NCBI GenBank assembly: GCA_030180135.1
Contig: CM058239.1
Coordinates: 74,841,823 to 74,905,822, forward strand
Length of the DNA: 64,000 nucleotides
Origin: Orychophragmus violaceus
Taxonomy: Eukaryota; Streptophyta; Magnoliopsida; Brassicales; Brassicaceae
Direction of reading: 5' to 3'
The notes beneath the pieces were generated by a model. It saw nothing but the letters and a program-made list of their open reading frames with translations. It did not search any database and had not been told where the DNA came from. Below are positions 1 through 11,663 of the stretch, piece by piece; within the stretch, counting starts at the first letter, position 1; every line of letters starts with the position of its first letter. The translations under genes and the position numbers were made by a program.

Positions 1-644
1 CTGCAGAAATCTAGAGTAAAATTTAGGTGAAACAAAACAAAAGAAATCATGCAAAATTCAGATTAGATCTGATACTGTGCAAAATTCGGGTGAGATAAAT
101 TATACAAAGTGCAAAATTCGGACGAAATTAATAAATGATAATATGACCTGCTGTGCAAAAATAGTATGAACAATATTGAATTCATCATAACATCGACAAG
201 TAATATTCAATAAATGGATTGATATTATGAACCATGAGTCCATAAATAAACATTGTTCTAATACAACACATTAATAATATTATTCTAGATAAGTATTGAT
301 AACCATCTCTTTCATGAATAAGATCTGAGGAGACAAAGTCTACCATATAATCATAATCATGAAGGCATAGCCTACCATAACGATTATTCATAGAAGATAT
401 CACTTATCATCCCGGAATAAAACATAAACTAAACATAAATAAAATCTCACATTTTCGGTGTGAAAAAATAGAACAAGAGATTATCGTGCTATCGATAAAT
501 AATATTTTGATTGAGTATCGATAGAACTGAATCCATTCTTACGAATCATGAGTTGATAATAAACATGATTCGAAAGAGGACTAGATTAGAAAGAAAAAAA
601 TGATTACTATAAAATGGCCTACCTTCTAACTCTAGTGATTAGAG
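1..644. other. AT-rich non-coding stretch, probable inside of a decayed copia-type element
   Basis: I see no convincing gene here. The only open frames are short and have no recognisable motif. Near the left edge the word TGCAAAATTC recurs three times within about 100 bases. If the LTR and primer site just to the right are real, this is the leader and start of the internal region of a minus-strand element that continues off the left edge. Confidence 0.4.
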
Positions 645-663
645 AATTGTGATGATAACGTGT
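645..663 (-). other. Probable primer binding site of a copia-type element
   Basis: Read on the minus strand, the bases next to the LTR begin ACACGTTATCATCAC. I recall closely similar words (ACACGTTATCAGCAC) directly after the 5' LTR of several plant copia families, where an internal part of a tRNA is thought to prime reverse transcription. The match is from memory. The adjacency to a TG...CA repeat end is visible in the sequence. Confidence 0.5.
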
Positions 664-841
664 TGTAAACAAAAGAGAAAGATGAAAGTGTTGTCTATTA
701 TTCCAGTGATAATAAGGAGTATATATATATGGATACCACTTGGAGAACAAGTATAACTTGGAGAACAAATTTAGGGAACAAGTAAATCTAGAACATTGGT
801 TAATGGGCCTATAATGGACATCTACTAAATCATACATAACA
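664..841 (-). repeat. Short LTR (178 bp) of a minus-strand copia-type element
   Basis: On the minus strand the segment starts TGTTATGTATG and ends TTTGTTTACA, followed at once by the primer-site-like word. It contains a TATATATATA box and an internal short duplication of ACTTGGAGAACAA. No second LTR is visible in the window, so this could be a 5' LTR whose element runs off the left edge, or a fragment. Boundaries rest on termini and primer site only. Confidence 0.55.
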
Positions 842-1533
842 ATTGATGATTTTAATTTACGGTATCCATGTTTCATCTATGGTTTAAAAAAATTATAAGC
901 TTCTTCCATAGTCTTATAGACACGTCCATACTCAAATTTTCTAAACTTTGGGCCATTTACAAAACGAAAACATCAACTACTCCGATAACCACCCAAAATA
1001 ACAGCCCGATATGGCTATACAACTTAAAAGGCAAATAACGTTCCACAACAAAATTAAAAACTTTAAATACAAAATTTAAAAGAAACCACAAAATAAATTC
1101 ACCTATCATTAATGATGCCTCTTCAGATTTCCATCGTCTCATAACAAACATACAACCAAAATAAAACAATTACCTCCATCTTACACTTAATTGTAGTTAC
1201 ATCCACTAAACAGAGAAACGTTTCGATAATATAAGAACTTTGCCATCCACACCGGCCTATATAAACACACTCCACAAAGAATCACTCACCCGACCAAAAA
1301 TATATTCCCACACCCGGAGATAATAGTAAAATGGATCCCAACAAAACAAAGGTAGGCCGAGTTGAATTATTCCCTAAAAATCTAACTGGTGTTTAACAAT
1401 TTTAACATATACAAAGATTTTCATAATTTAAAAAATCCCCACAAATAATATAATAATAAGATATAAAATAAAACTATATAAGAAAATGCCCAAACAAAAA
1501 TAATGTCAACAAAATTTTTTTAGCATATGAACT
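842..1533. other. Non-coding AT-rich DNA, probable Helitron body
   Basis: No gene is supported. The region lies directly upstream of a Helitron-type 3' end and may be the body of a short non-autonomous Helitron. I could not identify a convincing 5' TC terminus, so the left boundary is unknown. Confidence 0.3.
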
Positions 1534-1566
1534 CCGCGCGTGCGCGGGGTTTAACACCGCCACTAG
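1534..1566 (+). mobile_element. Helitron 3' terminus
   Basis: A GC-rich hairpin (CCGCGC at 1534-1539 pairing with GCGCGG at 1542-1547, extendable outward by a G-T and a C-G pair) stands out in very AT-rich DNA. About 14 bases later comes CTAG (1563-1566) followed by T. A short 3' hairpin then CTRR before a host T is the defining end of plant Helitrons. No Rep/helicase coding sequence is present, so any element ending here would be non-autonomous. Confidence 0.7.
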
Positions 1567-1581
1567 TATATATAATATATA

Positions 1582-1911
1582 TTATAAAATATAACAAATA
1601 TGGTATATCATCTCTCTCGCAGATTCTTGAGTTTCATACGACGAAATTATATCCCTCTCATGCTCTATCGAAATTCTAGAAGACTTGTTCGTCAGTGTCT
1701 CGCCTATTCTCACTCGAGCCCTCGGGAAAGTATGCAGGGATGAATGGAAACAAGGTCCTAGAGAGTAGAATCCAGATTGCGACGGTGGTGGCGGTTTGAG
1801 CTTTGATGGAGCAGAAAAGGAAGGACTGAGAGGATATAGTGGCAAATATTGGAATTGGGGTGAAAGAAGATGACGCCGTGGAGCAGGTGGTGATAACAAC
1901 TTTTGTATCAA
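1582..1911 (-). CDS. Hypothetical 109-aa open frame, doubtful
   Basis: An uninterrupted minus-strand frame of 109 codons. The product has a proline/serine-rich N-terminal half and no motif I recognise. There is no related copy elsewhere in the window and no clear promoter. It could be a captured gene fragment, since it lies just beyond the Helitron end, or chance. I assign no function. Confidence 0.15.
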   Translation of the reverse strand: MIQKLLSPPAPRRHLLSPQFQYLPLYPLSPSFSAPSKLKPPPPSQSGFYSLGPCFHSSLHTFPRARVRIGETLTNKSSRISIEHERDIISSYETQESAREMIYHICYIL

Positions 1912-1936
1912 TACTAATAAAAATAGACCAATTCAA

Positions 1937-2822
1937 AAATTAACCTTACTATGACGTGGTATATTACATACTGCCATTGCGAACATTTGTAAGTGAAAAT
2001 AATCATTAAGGGTAACATCTTAACTTCTCCTTATGCCAAAGTCGGATAACCTGCCTAACTTTCCGGATATACACGTGGATCCTTTCTTTTAATACAGATC
2101 GTTGTTTTTTTTAAAAAAAATTCTAATCAAGCCGTTTATTACTAACCCGGTTTCAAGATGGTCGGATTGTGTCCATGGAAATAGACGCGTATCTTTTTCT
2201 CGGTCAAGTGACCCAATATGAGCGGAAACCTAAGAACACTCTCCTCCACGTCAGCCTCAAAGAAGAATGTTTCATTAGGAATTTTAGACTCGCACATCAA
2301 ATTTCGATTTGGCTCTTCGAAAAGTTTTAGGGGTTTGCGAATTCTCTAAGAAGGTTAGGTTCTTGTGAATCTTAAGTGTATATTGGAGCAGCTTTTGGTA
2401 TTGGCCAATCCACAATTTCTCAGGCAAGTGTAGCAAATTTCCCATATCGATTTTTGTGTGAGTTTATGATAGGAGATTGCAATTTAGTGACAAAGATTTC
2501 TTCGATCAGTTACCACTTAGGAAGTTCTTGAGAGGTCCGTCACCTTAGAGAAGGAGATTAGCATAACGGTTTCATATATATAGACCCTAAAATCATGAAT
2601 CAAAGTTTCAAAACTGGTAAAACAAGATAATTGTTTTTGATAATTTTTTTGCCATTATGTAATCTGGTCCATATAAATATACGAGACGAGTTGGGAAGTA
2701 CATAGACTACGCAGAAGTAGACGACTTTATCAAGGTGATTTCCCATTTTTATTCCCCCTTATATGCTAAAATTTTGGGTTATTGCTTAGTGGTTTAAATT
2801 TCTTAACTTTATGTGTACACGA
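1937..2822. other. Non-coding or gene-fragment DNA with no supported gene
   Basis: Between about 2270 and 2750 there are stretches that look like untranslated exon and intron sequence, including a plausible coding run ending AAG before GTGATT near 2735. No continuous reading frame can be followed. It may be a remnant of a captured or decayed host gene. Confidence 0.25.
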
Positions 2823-2966
2823 ATGGAGACATTGCAAGGGAAATTGGATCCAATTGCCAGCATGATCGAGAATATCGTCGTTGCAAATCCCACTTATGCA
2901 GACGCATTTAAAAACTTAGTTGGGACTTATTCTCTTATGCTTCTTACGAGAATTTTTTTTCTGTGA
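2823..2966 (+). CDS. Hypothetical 47-aa open frame, possible exon of a gene fragment
   Basis: ATG at 2823 to TGA at 2964 encodes 47 residues with a fairly ordinary composition (starts METLQGKLDP). It follows an intron-like stretch, so it may be an internal exon of a decayed gene rather than a gene of its own. I do not recognise the product. Confidence 0.15.
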   Translation: METLQGKLDPIASMIENIVVANPTYADAFKNLVGTYSLMLLTRIFFL

Positions 2967-3299
2967 GACCACTGCTAGCTTATCGATTCAACCTCATACA
3001 GTATATAAAGTGTTGTTTAGTTTCCTGTCATAAGTGTAAATCGAGTGCAACTATAACTATTGATGCTGATGAAAATATGGCTGTTTTTATCATGTCCTAT
3101 GAGTGATTCTCCAATTATTTTTTTTTTCACCAGAATTTGATAGTTGGATATGAGTTTAGCACTTCATGCATAAGCCCATCAAAATATGTCCATATCATCA
3201 AAACATTTCAGTTCAATGACTAAAGTCTATTAAGGAGTCAACAACTCTACAAGAAATTTGACCACTTTTACTATAAAATAGACCGTTCATTGTTCATTT
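2967..3299. other. AT-rich DNA, nothing identified
   Basis: I see no gene, repeat boundary or structure that I can support here. The left end of the following Tat-like element's LTR may lie in this stretch. Confidence 0.3.
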
Positions 3300-3547
3300 A
3301 TGGCTAACTTGTAATCTGCTAAGCTCCGAACTACTCTTTATAAAGCGATGAGCCCAAACAACCATTAGGGAGCTCGTCCATCGACGGCCTCTCATCTCGT
3401 ACATCCTATTCATTTTTCGGTCTCAGCCTAATTATTGATAACAAAGAGTTTTCGGCCCCACTTTAATCTCATTTTACTTGTTTGTTCGGACCCATTTGAC
3501 CCCAACTCTGACTCTCTCAGACTTAGTTAAAATCCCGCAACGACAAT

Positions 3548-3564
3548 TGGCGCCATCTATGATA
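3548..3564 (+). other. Decayed primer binding site of element K
   Basis: TGGCGCCATCTATG follows a CGACA end. The usual Tat-type site is close to TGGCGCCGTCTGTGGG, so the differences here are G-to-A changes, as expected from old methylated DNA. This places the end of K's 5' LTR at about 3545. Confidence 0.6.
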
Positions 3565-3600
3565 AAAAGAAACTTCTCTTCGCTTTAGACGAGGTTGATA

Positions 3601-4054
3601 ATGACAAGATCATCCTTGATCTATGACAATCCCGATTCGTCAGAATAGACTTTGAGCTCGCTCCTTAAGAGCTTGTCATCTCCGAGCTTGATTATCAAGC
3701 CAACCGAAACACTGGAACTGAACTCACCAGTCCCACCTGTCGATATCACAACCGATCAAACAAAGATAACTTACACACATGAAGACACCGAGCTAACAAA
3801 CCAGACTCCTGGCACTCAACTTAGTGGTTAGGATGTCTCTTCCCTTATAAAGGTCCTGATGACACAGGTCGACGAGCTGACCGAGGTAACAACATTCACT
3901 TCGAACCGTTCAGAACGTATGCCGAGAGCAGATCAACGACCTCAAGTCATCCAAAAAGCAAGCATCTCGGAGAATGGTGGACTTCACCCCTCGACTCCAG
4001 AGGGCTCTGTTTGACGTACCACAAGCTTATGTCACCGAACCAAGAAGGCGACCA
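3601..4054 (+). pseudogene. gag: Element K gag, N-terminal part (broken)
   Basis: A frame starting at ATG 3601 can be followed with several in-frame stops as far as element F. The translation is low-complexity, polar and coiled-coil-like, as in the N-terminal region of Tat-type gag. After F the same protein continues at 36390, where a TPHAYN-type segment and the gag core follow. No function is possible in this state. Confidence 0.55.
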
Positions 4055-4956
4055 TGATATGCTCGAGTTTTAATCCCTAGAGCTACACTGCAAGTGCAAA
4101 GACGTGACTAGTAGTTTATAGGGGTCGTATCTACAAAGACGCAAGAATCTTACGATAGACTATAAAGGTTCGAATTAAGCTAAGTAGCAGCAGAGAATAA
4201 GCAGTAAATAATGCAAGAAAGTAAATCAAACGTTTTGTAAGCAAGAAAGCGAAGCGTCAGGTCAAGGGAGTTCTCAGGAAATAAGGAATACAGACTAATC
4301 AATCAATCGAGATCAAATTAAGAACTATTCTAGAACAAGAATCACGAAAGTCTAAGAAACCAACTTTCGTTGCGAGTATTATATATGTCTAGCAACCTAG
4401 CAAACCAACTTTGGTTGCGAGTTCTAGAGATCCTAAATATGAATTAATCTCAGGTTCTTTCGTTCACAATTTCCCTAAGCCAAATTTCTTTGCGAATAGA
4501 CAAATTGCTCATCTAGGTTCTTTCTAGCTAATTAACAAAATGTCGTTACGAAAATCAACCTAACATCATAAGTTTGGGTAGCTAATTCAGATTAAGCATT
4601 AAGAACAACCCTAGATGTAGAACTAGAAAATATGAATCCCTACAGATTGATTAACCTAATATTCCATGAAATCCCTAATGAGAATCCCTAAACCTAAATG
4701 GAGAACTACTCAGACATGGCAATCATAACAATAGACATGATGAATAGAAAACCAAATAACATAAAAGGAATAGAAAAACAGGGGTTCGAAATCTCTTCTC
4801 TCTCGAGTACGAGACCAGCCCCAAAATCTCTCAATATATGATAAAGTAAAGCGTAGCCTAAACAAATGGCTAAAACCCTAATATAATAGTCTAAACATGT
4901 TTTGGGCTTCTTTGTAATTATGAGAAACTTTTGGGCCAAGATGCAAATATCAAAAA
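4055..4956 (-). repeat. Element F 3' LTR, outer segment
   Basis: On the plus strand it begins TGATATGCTCGAG, matching the start of the copy at 21319. It is cut at 4956 by element J and resumes at 11664. Confidence 0.85.
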
Positions 4957-5907
4957 TGATAGATTCTGGGATCAACCATCCGAACATGACTCCACGGATA
5001 GCTCGGATGATGGACAGCAACTTAGGACGCAGCTTGATCGAGAAGGAATCGAGGTTGCCCCAGCCGACCGCACTGACCGCACAGCCGTGTACCGTTTCGA
5101 CCCGACGTGACCAGGATTGAAGCTACGCTTGGAACCACGACCGGACGACCGATTCTCACGACCCAGACGATCTCTTTCCCGACCCAAATCTCATTTTAAG
5201 ACTAATGGTCGAGATAGAAATGCTTTGGTCCGAGCCGAATCATTTGTGGATCAAGACAATACCTTTTTGGTCCGATACACGTCCGAGGCTGAACCAACTA
5301 CAAATTCTCTCGACCCATTCGACTTTTCTTCCGACCAGAATTCAAAGGAACGTGCTAAAGGACTAAGGATGAAGATTGGTCGTGAGCTTTCACAAATGGT
5401 CCGACCCAATCATGAGATATCCGAGAAAGCGTCCGTGTGCATGATCCGGGCTGATCCATGACCGCACCAAGGAAGGAAAAGCAGCCGAAGAGTCACTCTA
5501 AGGAGTTCGCTGAAGCCGAAGAGTTCTTTGACTCATATTTATTATAGTCTTTGGTCTTTATTACATTTTCTAGGAATTTATTGCCACAAGACTAGTCTAT
5601 TCACCTTCTAGTTGTCTTATAAATATCAAACTCTTGTTTCATTTTTAATATATCGATTTTCATTTTCTTTTAAGAGTTCATCTCTTTGTTCTTGGTTGAA
5701 AATTCTTTCGATTCTTGGCAAGGGTTACTTCCAAGCAACAAACCTTCTTAGAATTTCAGAGTTAAGGGTTACTTCTTCGGGTTCTTTGAAGTGGGGAATA
5801 CCAAAGGCCTTCCGCAACCTTTGACGGTCTCCTTCGATCCACCACTGATCCGTGATCAGCCTATCCTTCGATCCATCAAAGAGTTAATCCTATCCGAGAA
5901 TCCATTA
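4957..5907 (+). repeat. Element J 5' LTR
   Basis: 951 bp, starting TGATAGATTC and ending two bases before the primer site. It carries a copy of the arginine- and serine-rich reading frame that forms the C-terminal tail of J's polyprotein in the 3' LTR. Confidence 0.9.
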
Positions 5908-5909
5908 AG

Positions 5910-5922
5910 TGGTATCAGAGCC
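5910..5922 (+). other. Element J primer binding site (tRNA-Met type)
   Basis: TGGTATCAGAGCC, the usual initiator tRNA-Met complement in plant LTR retrotransposons, lies two bases after the LTR. The non-coding leader to the gag start at 6354 contains two A-runs. Confidence 0.9.
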
Positions 5923-6353
5923 ACTCTTTGTTGGTATCTTCTTTCTAAATTCATCTTCTCAATTCTCATTTTATCTTCATCACTTCTTTTCTGTCTATCT
6001 TGTATTTGGGATTTGGGCCAATTCGATTTATTAAAAAAAAAAAAGTTTGAACGAATTAAAAAAAAAAAAAAAGTGTTCTTAAGTTCTTAAGGCTGAGGAT
6101 AAATCCAGCCTGCTGAGGAGAAATCCAGCCTGAATTGGTTAAGGCAAATCCCACCAAAAATCTTTCAACTTTCTATCTTCTCTTCTTTCCCTTGTTGCTT
6201 GGGGGTACTTCCAATTTGGATTGAGCTTGTTTGCCGAGAACATTGAGAGAATACTCGGAGTGACCAGCAAAACACTTGTGTGGGCGAGTTTAAACACTAG
6301 AGAGTGAGAGTGTTTTCTTTAATTCGTTTGTTTCAAAGTGTTTTCAGGAAGCC

Positions 6354-7460
6354 ATGGCGAGCAGTGAAGACGAGCGGGATGACAATCTTAGGAGCGGATT
6401 AAATAGTGCCCAAATGAAAGCTCTTAGCGACCAAATGGCGAGACTAGTGACTGAACGCATGGAAGAACTACATGTCCGGATGGACAGGATCCAGGAAGAT
6501 CAACAAGGACGTCCTCAATGATCCGCAAGAAGGAACCGGACTGAGAGAAAACACATCCGGTCAGCTAATGACCAAGATGAACAGGAATCTAAGGAGGATC
6601 GGTCCATTGTCCGATCAAGGAGAGGCCGCAATAACCAAGAGGATGAGAACCCATTTGGTAGGAGACCAAGTGACGGCCTTGGCAATCTTAAGCTCAGAAT
6701 TCCATCCTTTCAAGGTAAGAACGATCCTGATGCATATTTGGAATGAGAAAGAAAAACTGAACTAGTCTTTGATTGTCAAAACTTTTCTGAACTTAAGAAA
6801 GTGAGATTGGATGCTTCTGAATTTAGTGGTTATGCTATCAATTGGTATGATAATATTGTGACTCTTAAGAGGAGAGTGGGTGAAAGACCAATTCCTTCTT
6901 AGGATGAACTAACCACTCTTATGAGAAAGAGATTTGTGCCTAGACATTATCTTAGGGATCTTCACCATAAGCTGAGACGATTGGTCCAAGGAACCAAGAG
7001 TGTGGAAGACTATTTCCAGGAGATGGAGACCCTTATGCTTAAGGTGGATGTGGAAGAAGATTTGAATGCTATCTTGGCTCATTTTCTTGCAGGTCTAAAC
7101 CGAGAAATACAAGACCGAATGGAACTTCAAGATTTTGATAGTGTTGAGGACATGCTCCACAAGGCGATTTTGATTTAGCAACAAGTCAAGAGGAGGGGAT
7201 TCTCTAAACCGTCCTTCACTCCAAAACCTAGCTACCAAGGAAAAGGCAAAGCCGTGGAACCCATGAGCAGAGCTAGATATATCAGGTGTTTTAGGTGTCA
7301 TGGCCTAGGACATTATGCCAACAAATGCCCAAACCAAAAGATCATGATCCTGCTGGAAAATGGGGAGTATGAGTCCGAGGAGGAAAGAGAGGAACCAGAA
7401 GATGCAGGTCCAATCTTTGATGAGGAACCTGAACCCTATGACTATCCGGTTCAAGTCTAA
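6354..7460 (+). pseudogene. gag: Element J gag (five in-frame stops)
   Basis: The frame opens at ATG 6354 (MASSEDERDD), the first good start after the leader. It stays in one frame but is closed by TGA 6519, TGA 6744, TAG 6900, TAG 7176 and TAA 7458. The core resembles a retrotransposon gag domain: a capsid-like segment (FVPRHYLRDLHHKLRR) and, near the end, a CCHC zinc knuckle C-X2-C-X4-H-X4-C at 7287-7328 for RNA packaging. In the intact relative gag and pol share one frame, so the stops are lesions and not recoding sites. Confidence 0.85.
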
Positions 7461-10400
7461 CTCCTAGTGACTCGGAGATCACTTAGCGTCCAGACCAAAC
7501 CAGCCGATCTTGAACAAAGGGAGAATCTTTTTCATTCTCGTTGTTTTGTTAAAGATAAAGTTTGTTCTTTGATTATTGATGGTGGAAGTTGCACAAACGT
7601 GGCTAGTGATGTTCTTGTTAGGAAGCTTGGACTAGAAGTGAGGCCGCATCCTCGACCATTCAAGTTGGAATGGCTAAACGAGGAAGGTGAACTACATGTC
7701 AAGGAGCAAGTCACGGTTCCCATTACCATAGGCCGGTATGAGGTTGAGGTCCTACGCAATGTGTTGCCCATGGACGCGAGCCATATCCTCTTGGGTAGAC
7801 CTTGGCAGTTCGACAAGAAAGCCATTCATGATGGCCACACAAACCGCCACACTTTTGATCATAAAGGAAAGAGGATAACTCTTGTTCCTTTATCTCCAGC
7901 CGAAGTATACCAAGATCAGCTCCAACTTAAGAATAACCGAGAGAAAGAGAGGCAACAGGAAGCTTCCAAAGAGCCGGTCCGGAAATCCAACTTCTACATC
8001 AAGTCAAGTCAAGTAAGGAAAACTCTGTTTACTCATCAATCCTTCATCTTACTTGTGTTTAAAGAAACACTAATGACTTCTAACCCAGCACCGGAGATTC
8101 CGAGTGAACTTGAAGCTTTGATGGACAGGTTCAGTGACGTGTTCCCTGAAGAGACTCCTAGCGGTTTACCACCAATCCGTGGGATTGAGCATCAAATTGA
8201 CCTTGTGCCGGGAGCTTCTCTTCCCAACCGTCCTGCTTATCGAACCAACCCGGTTGAAACCAAGGAACTACAAAGACAAGTGAACGACCTGATGGAGAAA
8301 GGGTACATCCGAGAGAGCTTAAGCCCATGTGCTGTACCGGTCTTACTTGTTCCAACGAAAGATGGGACTTCGAGAATGTGTGTGGACTGTCGAGCCATCA
8401 ACAACATAACAGTTAAGTACCGCCATCCCATTTCTCGTCTTGATGATATACTTGAAGAATTGCATGGTTCCAAGGTATTTTCTAAGATAGATCTTAAGAG
8501 TGGTTACCATCAAATTCGTATGAAAGAAGGGGATGAGTGGAAAACGGCCTTTAAGACTAAACATGGGTTGTATAAATGGTTAGTTATGCCGTTTGGGTTG
8601 ACAAATGCACCAAGTAGTTTCATGAGATTGATGAACCATGTTCTTAGAGCTTATATTGGTGAATTTGTTGTTGTGTACTTTGATGACATTCTTGTCTATA
8701 GCAAAAGTTTGAATGAACATGCTAGACATCTCGAGAAAGTCTTAGAAGTACTTAGAAAAGAAAGCTTGTATGCCTGGAACGGATCACCTAGTTTTCTTGG
8801 GTTTTGTTGTAGGAGCATATGGCATCCGAGTTGATGAGGAGAAGGTCAAGGCAATCCGAGATTGGCCAAGTCCCAAAACCATTGGCGAGGTCAGAAGCTT
8901 TCACGGCTTGGCCGGCTTTTATAGACGCTTTTTTTGGGACTTCAGCACGATTGCTGCTCCTCTCACTGAGGTAATCAAGAAGAACGTTGGGTTCAAATGG
9001 GAGCAGGCTCAGGAAGATGCATTTCAGACTCTAAAAGGGAAGTTAACCCAAGCTCCATTACTTGTTCTCCCTGATTTTCTTAAAACCTTTGAGATTGAAT
9101 GTGATGCCTCAGGTGTGGGTATTGGTGCTGTTCTTATGCAGGATGGAAAGCCTATCGCGTTCTTTAGTGAGAAGTTAGGTGGTGCTACTCTCAACTATCC
9201 CACCTATGACAAGGAGCTTTATGCTTTGGTGAGGGCGCTTCAGACTTGGCAACATTATATTTGGCCTAAGGAGTTTGTTATTCACACCGATCATCAGTCC
9301 CTTAGACATCTCAAAGGCCAACAAAAGCTTAACAAGAGACATGCACGTTGGGTGGAATTCATCGAAACCTTCCCATATGTCATTAAGTACAAACAAGGTA
9401 AGGAGAACATAGTGGCCGATGCACTATCTCACAGGTATGTACTTCTATCCTCTCTTGGAACCAAACTCTTGGGATTTGAGTTTATAAAAGGCTTGTATGA
9501 AACCGATTCTGACTTTAGGGAACCATTCTTGGCTTGTCAAAAGCATGGCCACGGCAAGTACTTCATCTTAGAAGATTTTCTGTTCTTTGATAATCGGTTA
9601 TATGTACCTCACTGCTCTTTGAGGGAATTGTTTACCAGGGAAGCTCACGGAGGAGGCTTGATGGGACATTTTGAACCAGCCAAAACACTGAAGGTGCTTG
9701 AGGATCACTTCTATTGGCCAAGCCTAAAGAAGGACGTGGAAAGGATTTGCAGCCGGTGTGTCACTTGCAAGAAAGCTAAGTCCAAAAACACCTCTCAAGG
9801 TTTGTACTCTCCTCTTCATGTCCCCTCTCATCCTTGGATTGATTTATCTATGGACTTTGCTCTTGGTTTGCCTAAGTCTAGGACTGGTAAGGATTCGATC
9901 TTTGTGGTTGTAGATAGGTTTTCGAAAATGGCTCACTTCATTCCTTGTTTGAAAACCAATGATGCATCTCACATTGCTGACTTGTTCTTTAAAGAAATTG
10001 TTAGACTTCATGGCATGCCTAAAACCATTGTCTCTGATCGTGATGCTAAGTTTCTAAGTTATTTCTGGAAAACGTTGTGGACTAAGCTTGGTACAAAACT
10101 TTTGTTTTCAACTACTTGTCATCCTCAAACTGATGGACAAACTGAAGTAGTGAATAGAACACTTTCAGCCTTGCTTAGATCACTTGTTAAGAAGAATCTT
10201 AGGACTTGGGAAGAAAATTTGCCATATGTTGAGTTTGCTTATAACCATTCCGTGCATTCTGCTACTAAGTACTCACCGTTTGAAATTGTCTATGGCTTTA
10301 ATCCTTTGTATCCACTTGATCTAATGCCTTTGCCCTTGAATGAAAGGATAAGTTTGGATGGGAAAAAGAAAGCCAAAATTGTCAAGAAGGTACATGAGAA

Positions 10401-11181
10401 GGTCCGAGCCAACATCGAGGCAAAGACGAAGCAATATGAGAAGTATGCCAACAAGGGCCGAAAACAAATGATCTTTGAACCAGGCAATCTTGTTTGGATC
10501 CATCTAAGGAAGGAACGATTTCCCGAGGAACGGAAGTCAAAACTTATGCCCTGGAAGGATGGTCCATTCACGGCTGTGAAGAGGATCAATGACAATGCCT
10601 ACCAACTCGATCTTCAAGGTAAGTATGACATATCTCCTAGTTTCAACGTTGCTGATCTATCTCCTTTTCATGCAGATACTCCAGATTTGTGGACAAATCA
10701 AGAGGAGGGGAATGATAGATTCCGGGATCAACCATTCGAACATGACTCCACGGATAGCTCGGATGATGGACATCAACTTAGGACGCAGCTTGATCGAGAA
10801 GGAATCGAGGTTGCCCCAGCTGACCGCACTGACCGCACGGCCGTGTACCGTTTCGACCCGACGCGACCAGGATTGAAGCTACGCTTGGAACCACGACCGG
10901 ACGACCAATTCTCACGACCCAGACGATCTCTTTCCCGACCCAAATCTCATTTTAAGACTAATGGTCGAGATAGAAATGCTTTGGTCCGAGCCGAATCATC
11001 TGTGGATCAAGGCAATACCTTTTTGCTCCGATACGCGTCCGAGGCTGAACCAACTACAAATTCTCTCGACCCATTCGACTTTTCTTCCGACCAGACTTCA
11101 AAGGAACGTGCTAAAGGACTAATGATGAAGATTGGTCATGAGCTTTCACAAATGGTCCGACCCAATCATGAGATATCCTAG
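7461..11181 (+). pseudogene. pol: Element J pol: protease, RT, RNase H, integrase (frameshifted)
   Basis: The frame continues from gag. The protease active-site region IIDGGS has its aspartate at about 7578, and the reverse transcriptase catalytic YFDD is at 8676-8687. Compared with element M, a net loss of 20 bases near 8770 removes most of a NLKKCSFC-type segment and shifts the frame. From 8770 the second frame carries the RT end, RNase H (FEIECDASG, HTDHQ), the integrase zinc finger (AHGGGLMGH ... CVTCKKAK), and the integrase core (MDFALGLP, VSDRD, DGQTEVVNR). The last 155 or so codons, rich in R, S and P, are read from inside the 3' LTR. No protein of full function can be made. Confidence 0.9.
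10701..10712 (+). other. Element J polypurine tract
   Basis: AGAGGAGGGGAA directly precedes the TGATAG start of the 3' LTR, which is the expected place for plus-strand priming. It lies within the coding frame. Confidence 0.85.
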
Positions 11182-11663
11182 GAAGCGTCTGTGTGCATGA
11201 TCCGGGCCGATCCATGACCGCACCAAGGAAGGAAAAGCGGCCGAAGAGTCACTCTAAGGAGTTCGCTGAAGCCGAAGAGTTCTTTGACTCATATTTATAA
11301 TAGTCTTTGGTCTTTATTACATTTTCTAGGAATTTATTGCCACAAGACTAGTCTCTTCACCTTCTAGTTGTCTTATAAGTACCAAACTCTTGTTTCATTT
11401 TTAATATATCGATTTTCATTTTCTTTTAAGAGTTCATCTCTTTGTTCTTGGTTGAACATTCTTTCGATTCTTGGCAAGGGTTACTTCCAAGCATCAAACC
11501 TTCTTAGAATTTCGAAGTTAAGGGTTACTTCTTCGGGTTCTTTGAAGTGGGGAATACCAAAGGCCTTCCTTAACCTTTGACGGTCTCCTTCGATCCACCA
11601 CTGATCCGTCATCAGCCTATCCTTCGATCCATCAAAGAGTTAATCCTATCTGGGAATCTATTA
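10713..11663 (+). repeat. Element J 3' LTR
   Basis: 951 bp, the same length as the 5' copy, with about 3 percent substitutions by eye. The polyprotein frame ends inside it at 11181. After 11663 the sequence returns to element F's LTR (AAAATCTTCATTAACTC). Confidence 0.9.

Larger units (their letters stand above)
4957..11663 (+). mobile_element. Element J: Ty3/gypsy chromovirus-type retrotransposon, inactivated
   Basis: A 6.7-kb element with two 951-bp LTRs (4957-5907, 10713-11663), a tRNA-Met primer site, one long but broken gag-pol frame and a polypurine tract. It sits in the left LTR of F, with CAAAA on both sides of the insertion point (the left copy has one extra A). Domain order protease, RT, RNase H, integrase is the Ty3 order. 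I see no canonical chromodomain; the frame runs on into the 3' LTR, as I recall for CRM-clade elements. LTR divergence is roughly 3 percent by eye. Confidence 0.9.

Noticed and set aside
5117..5461. Separate gene of 114 codons in J's 5' LTR
   Set aside because: It is the 5' LTR copy of the polyprotein tail read from the 3' LTR (10870-11181); there is no reason to think it is expressed on its own.
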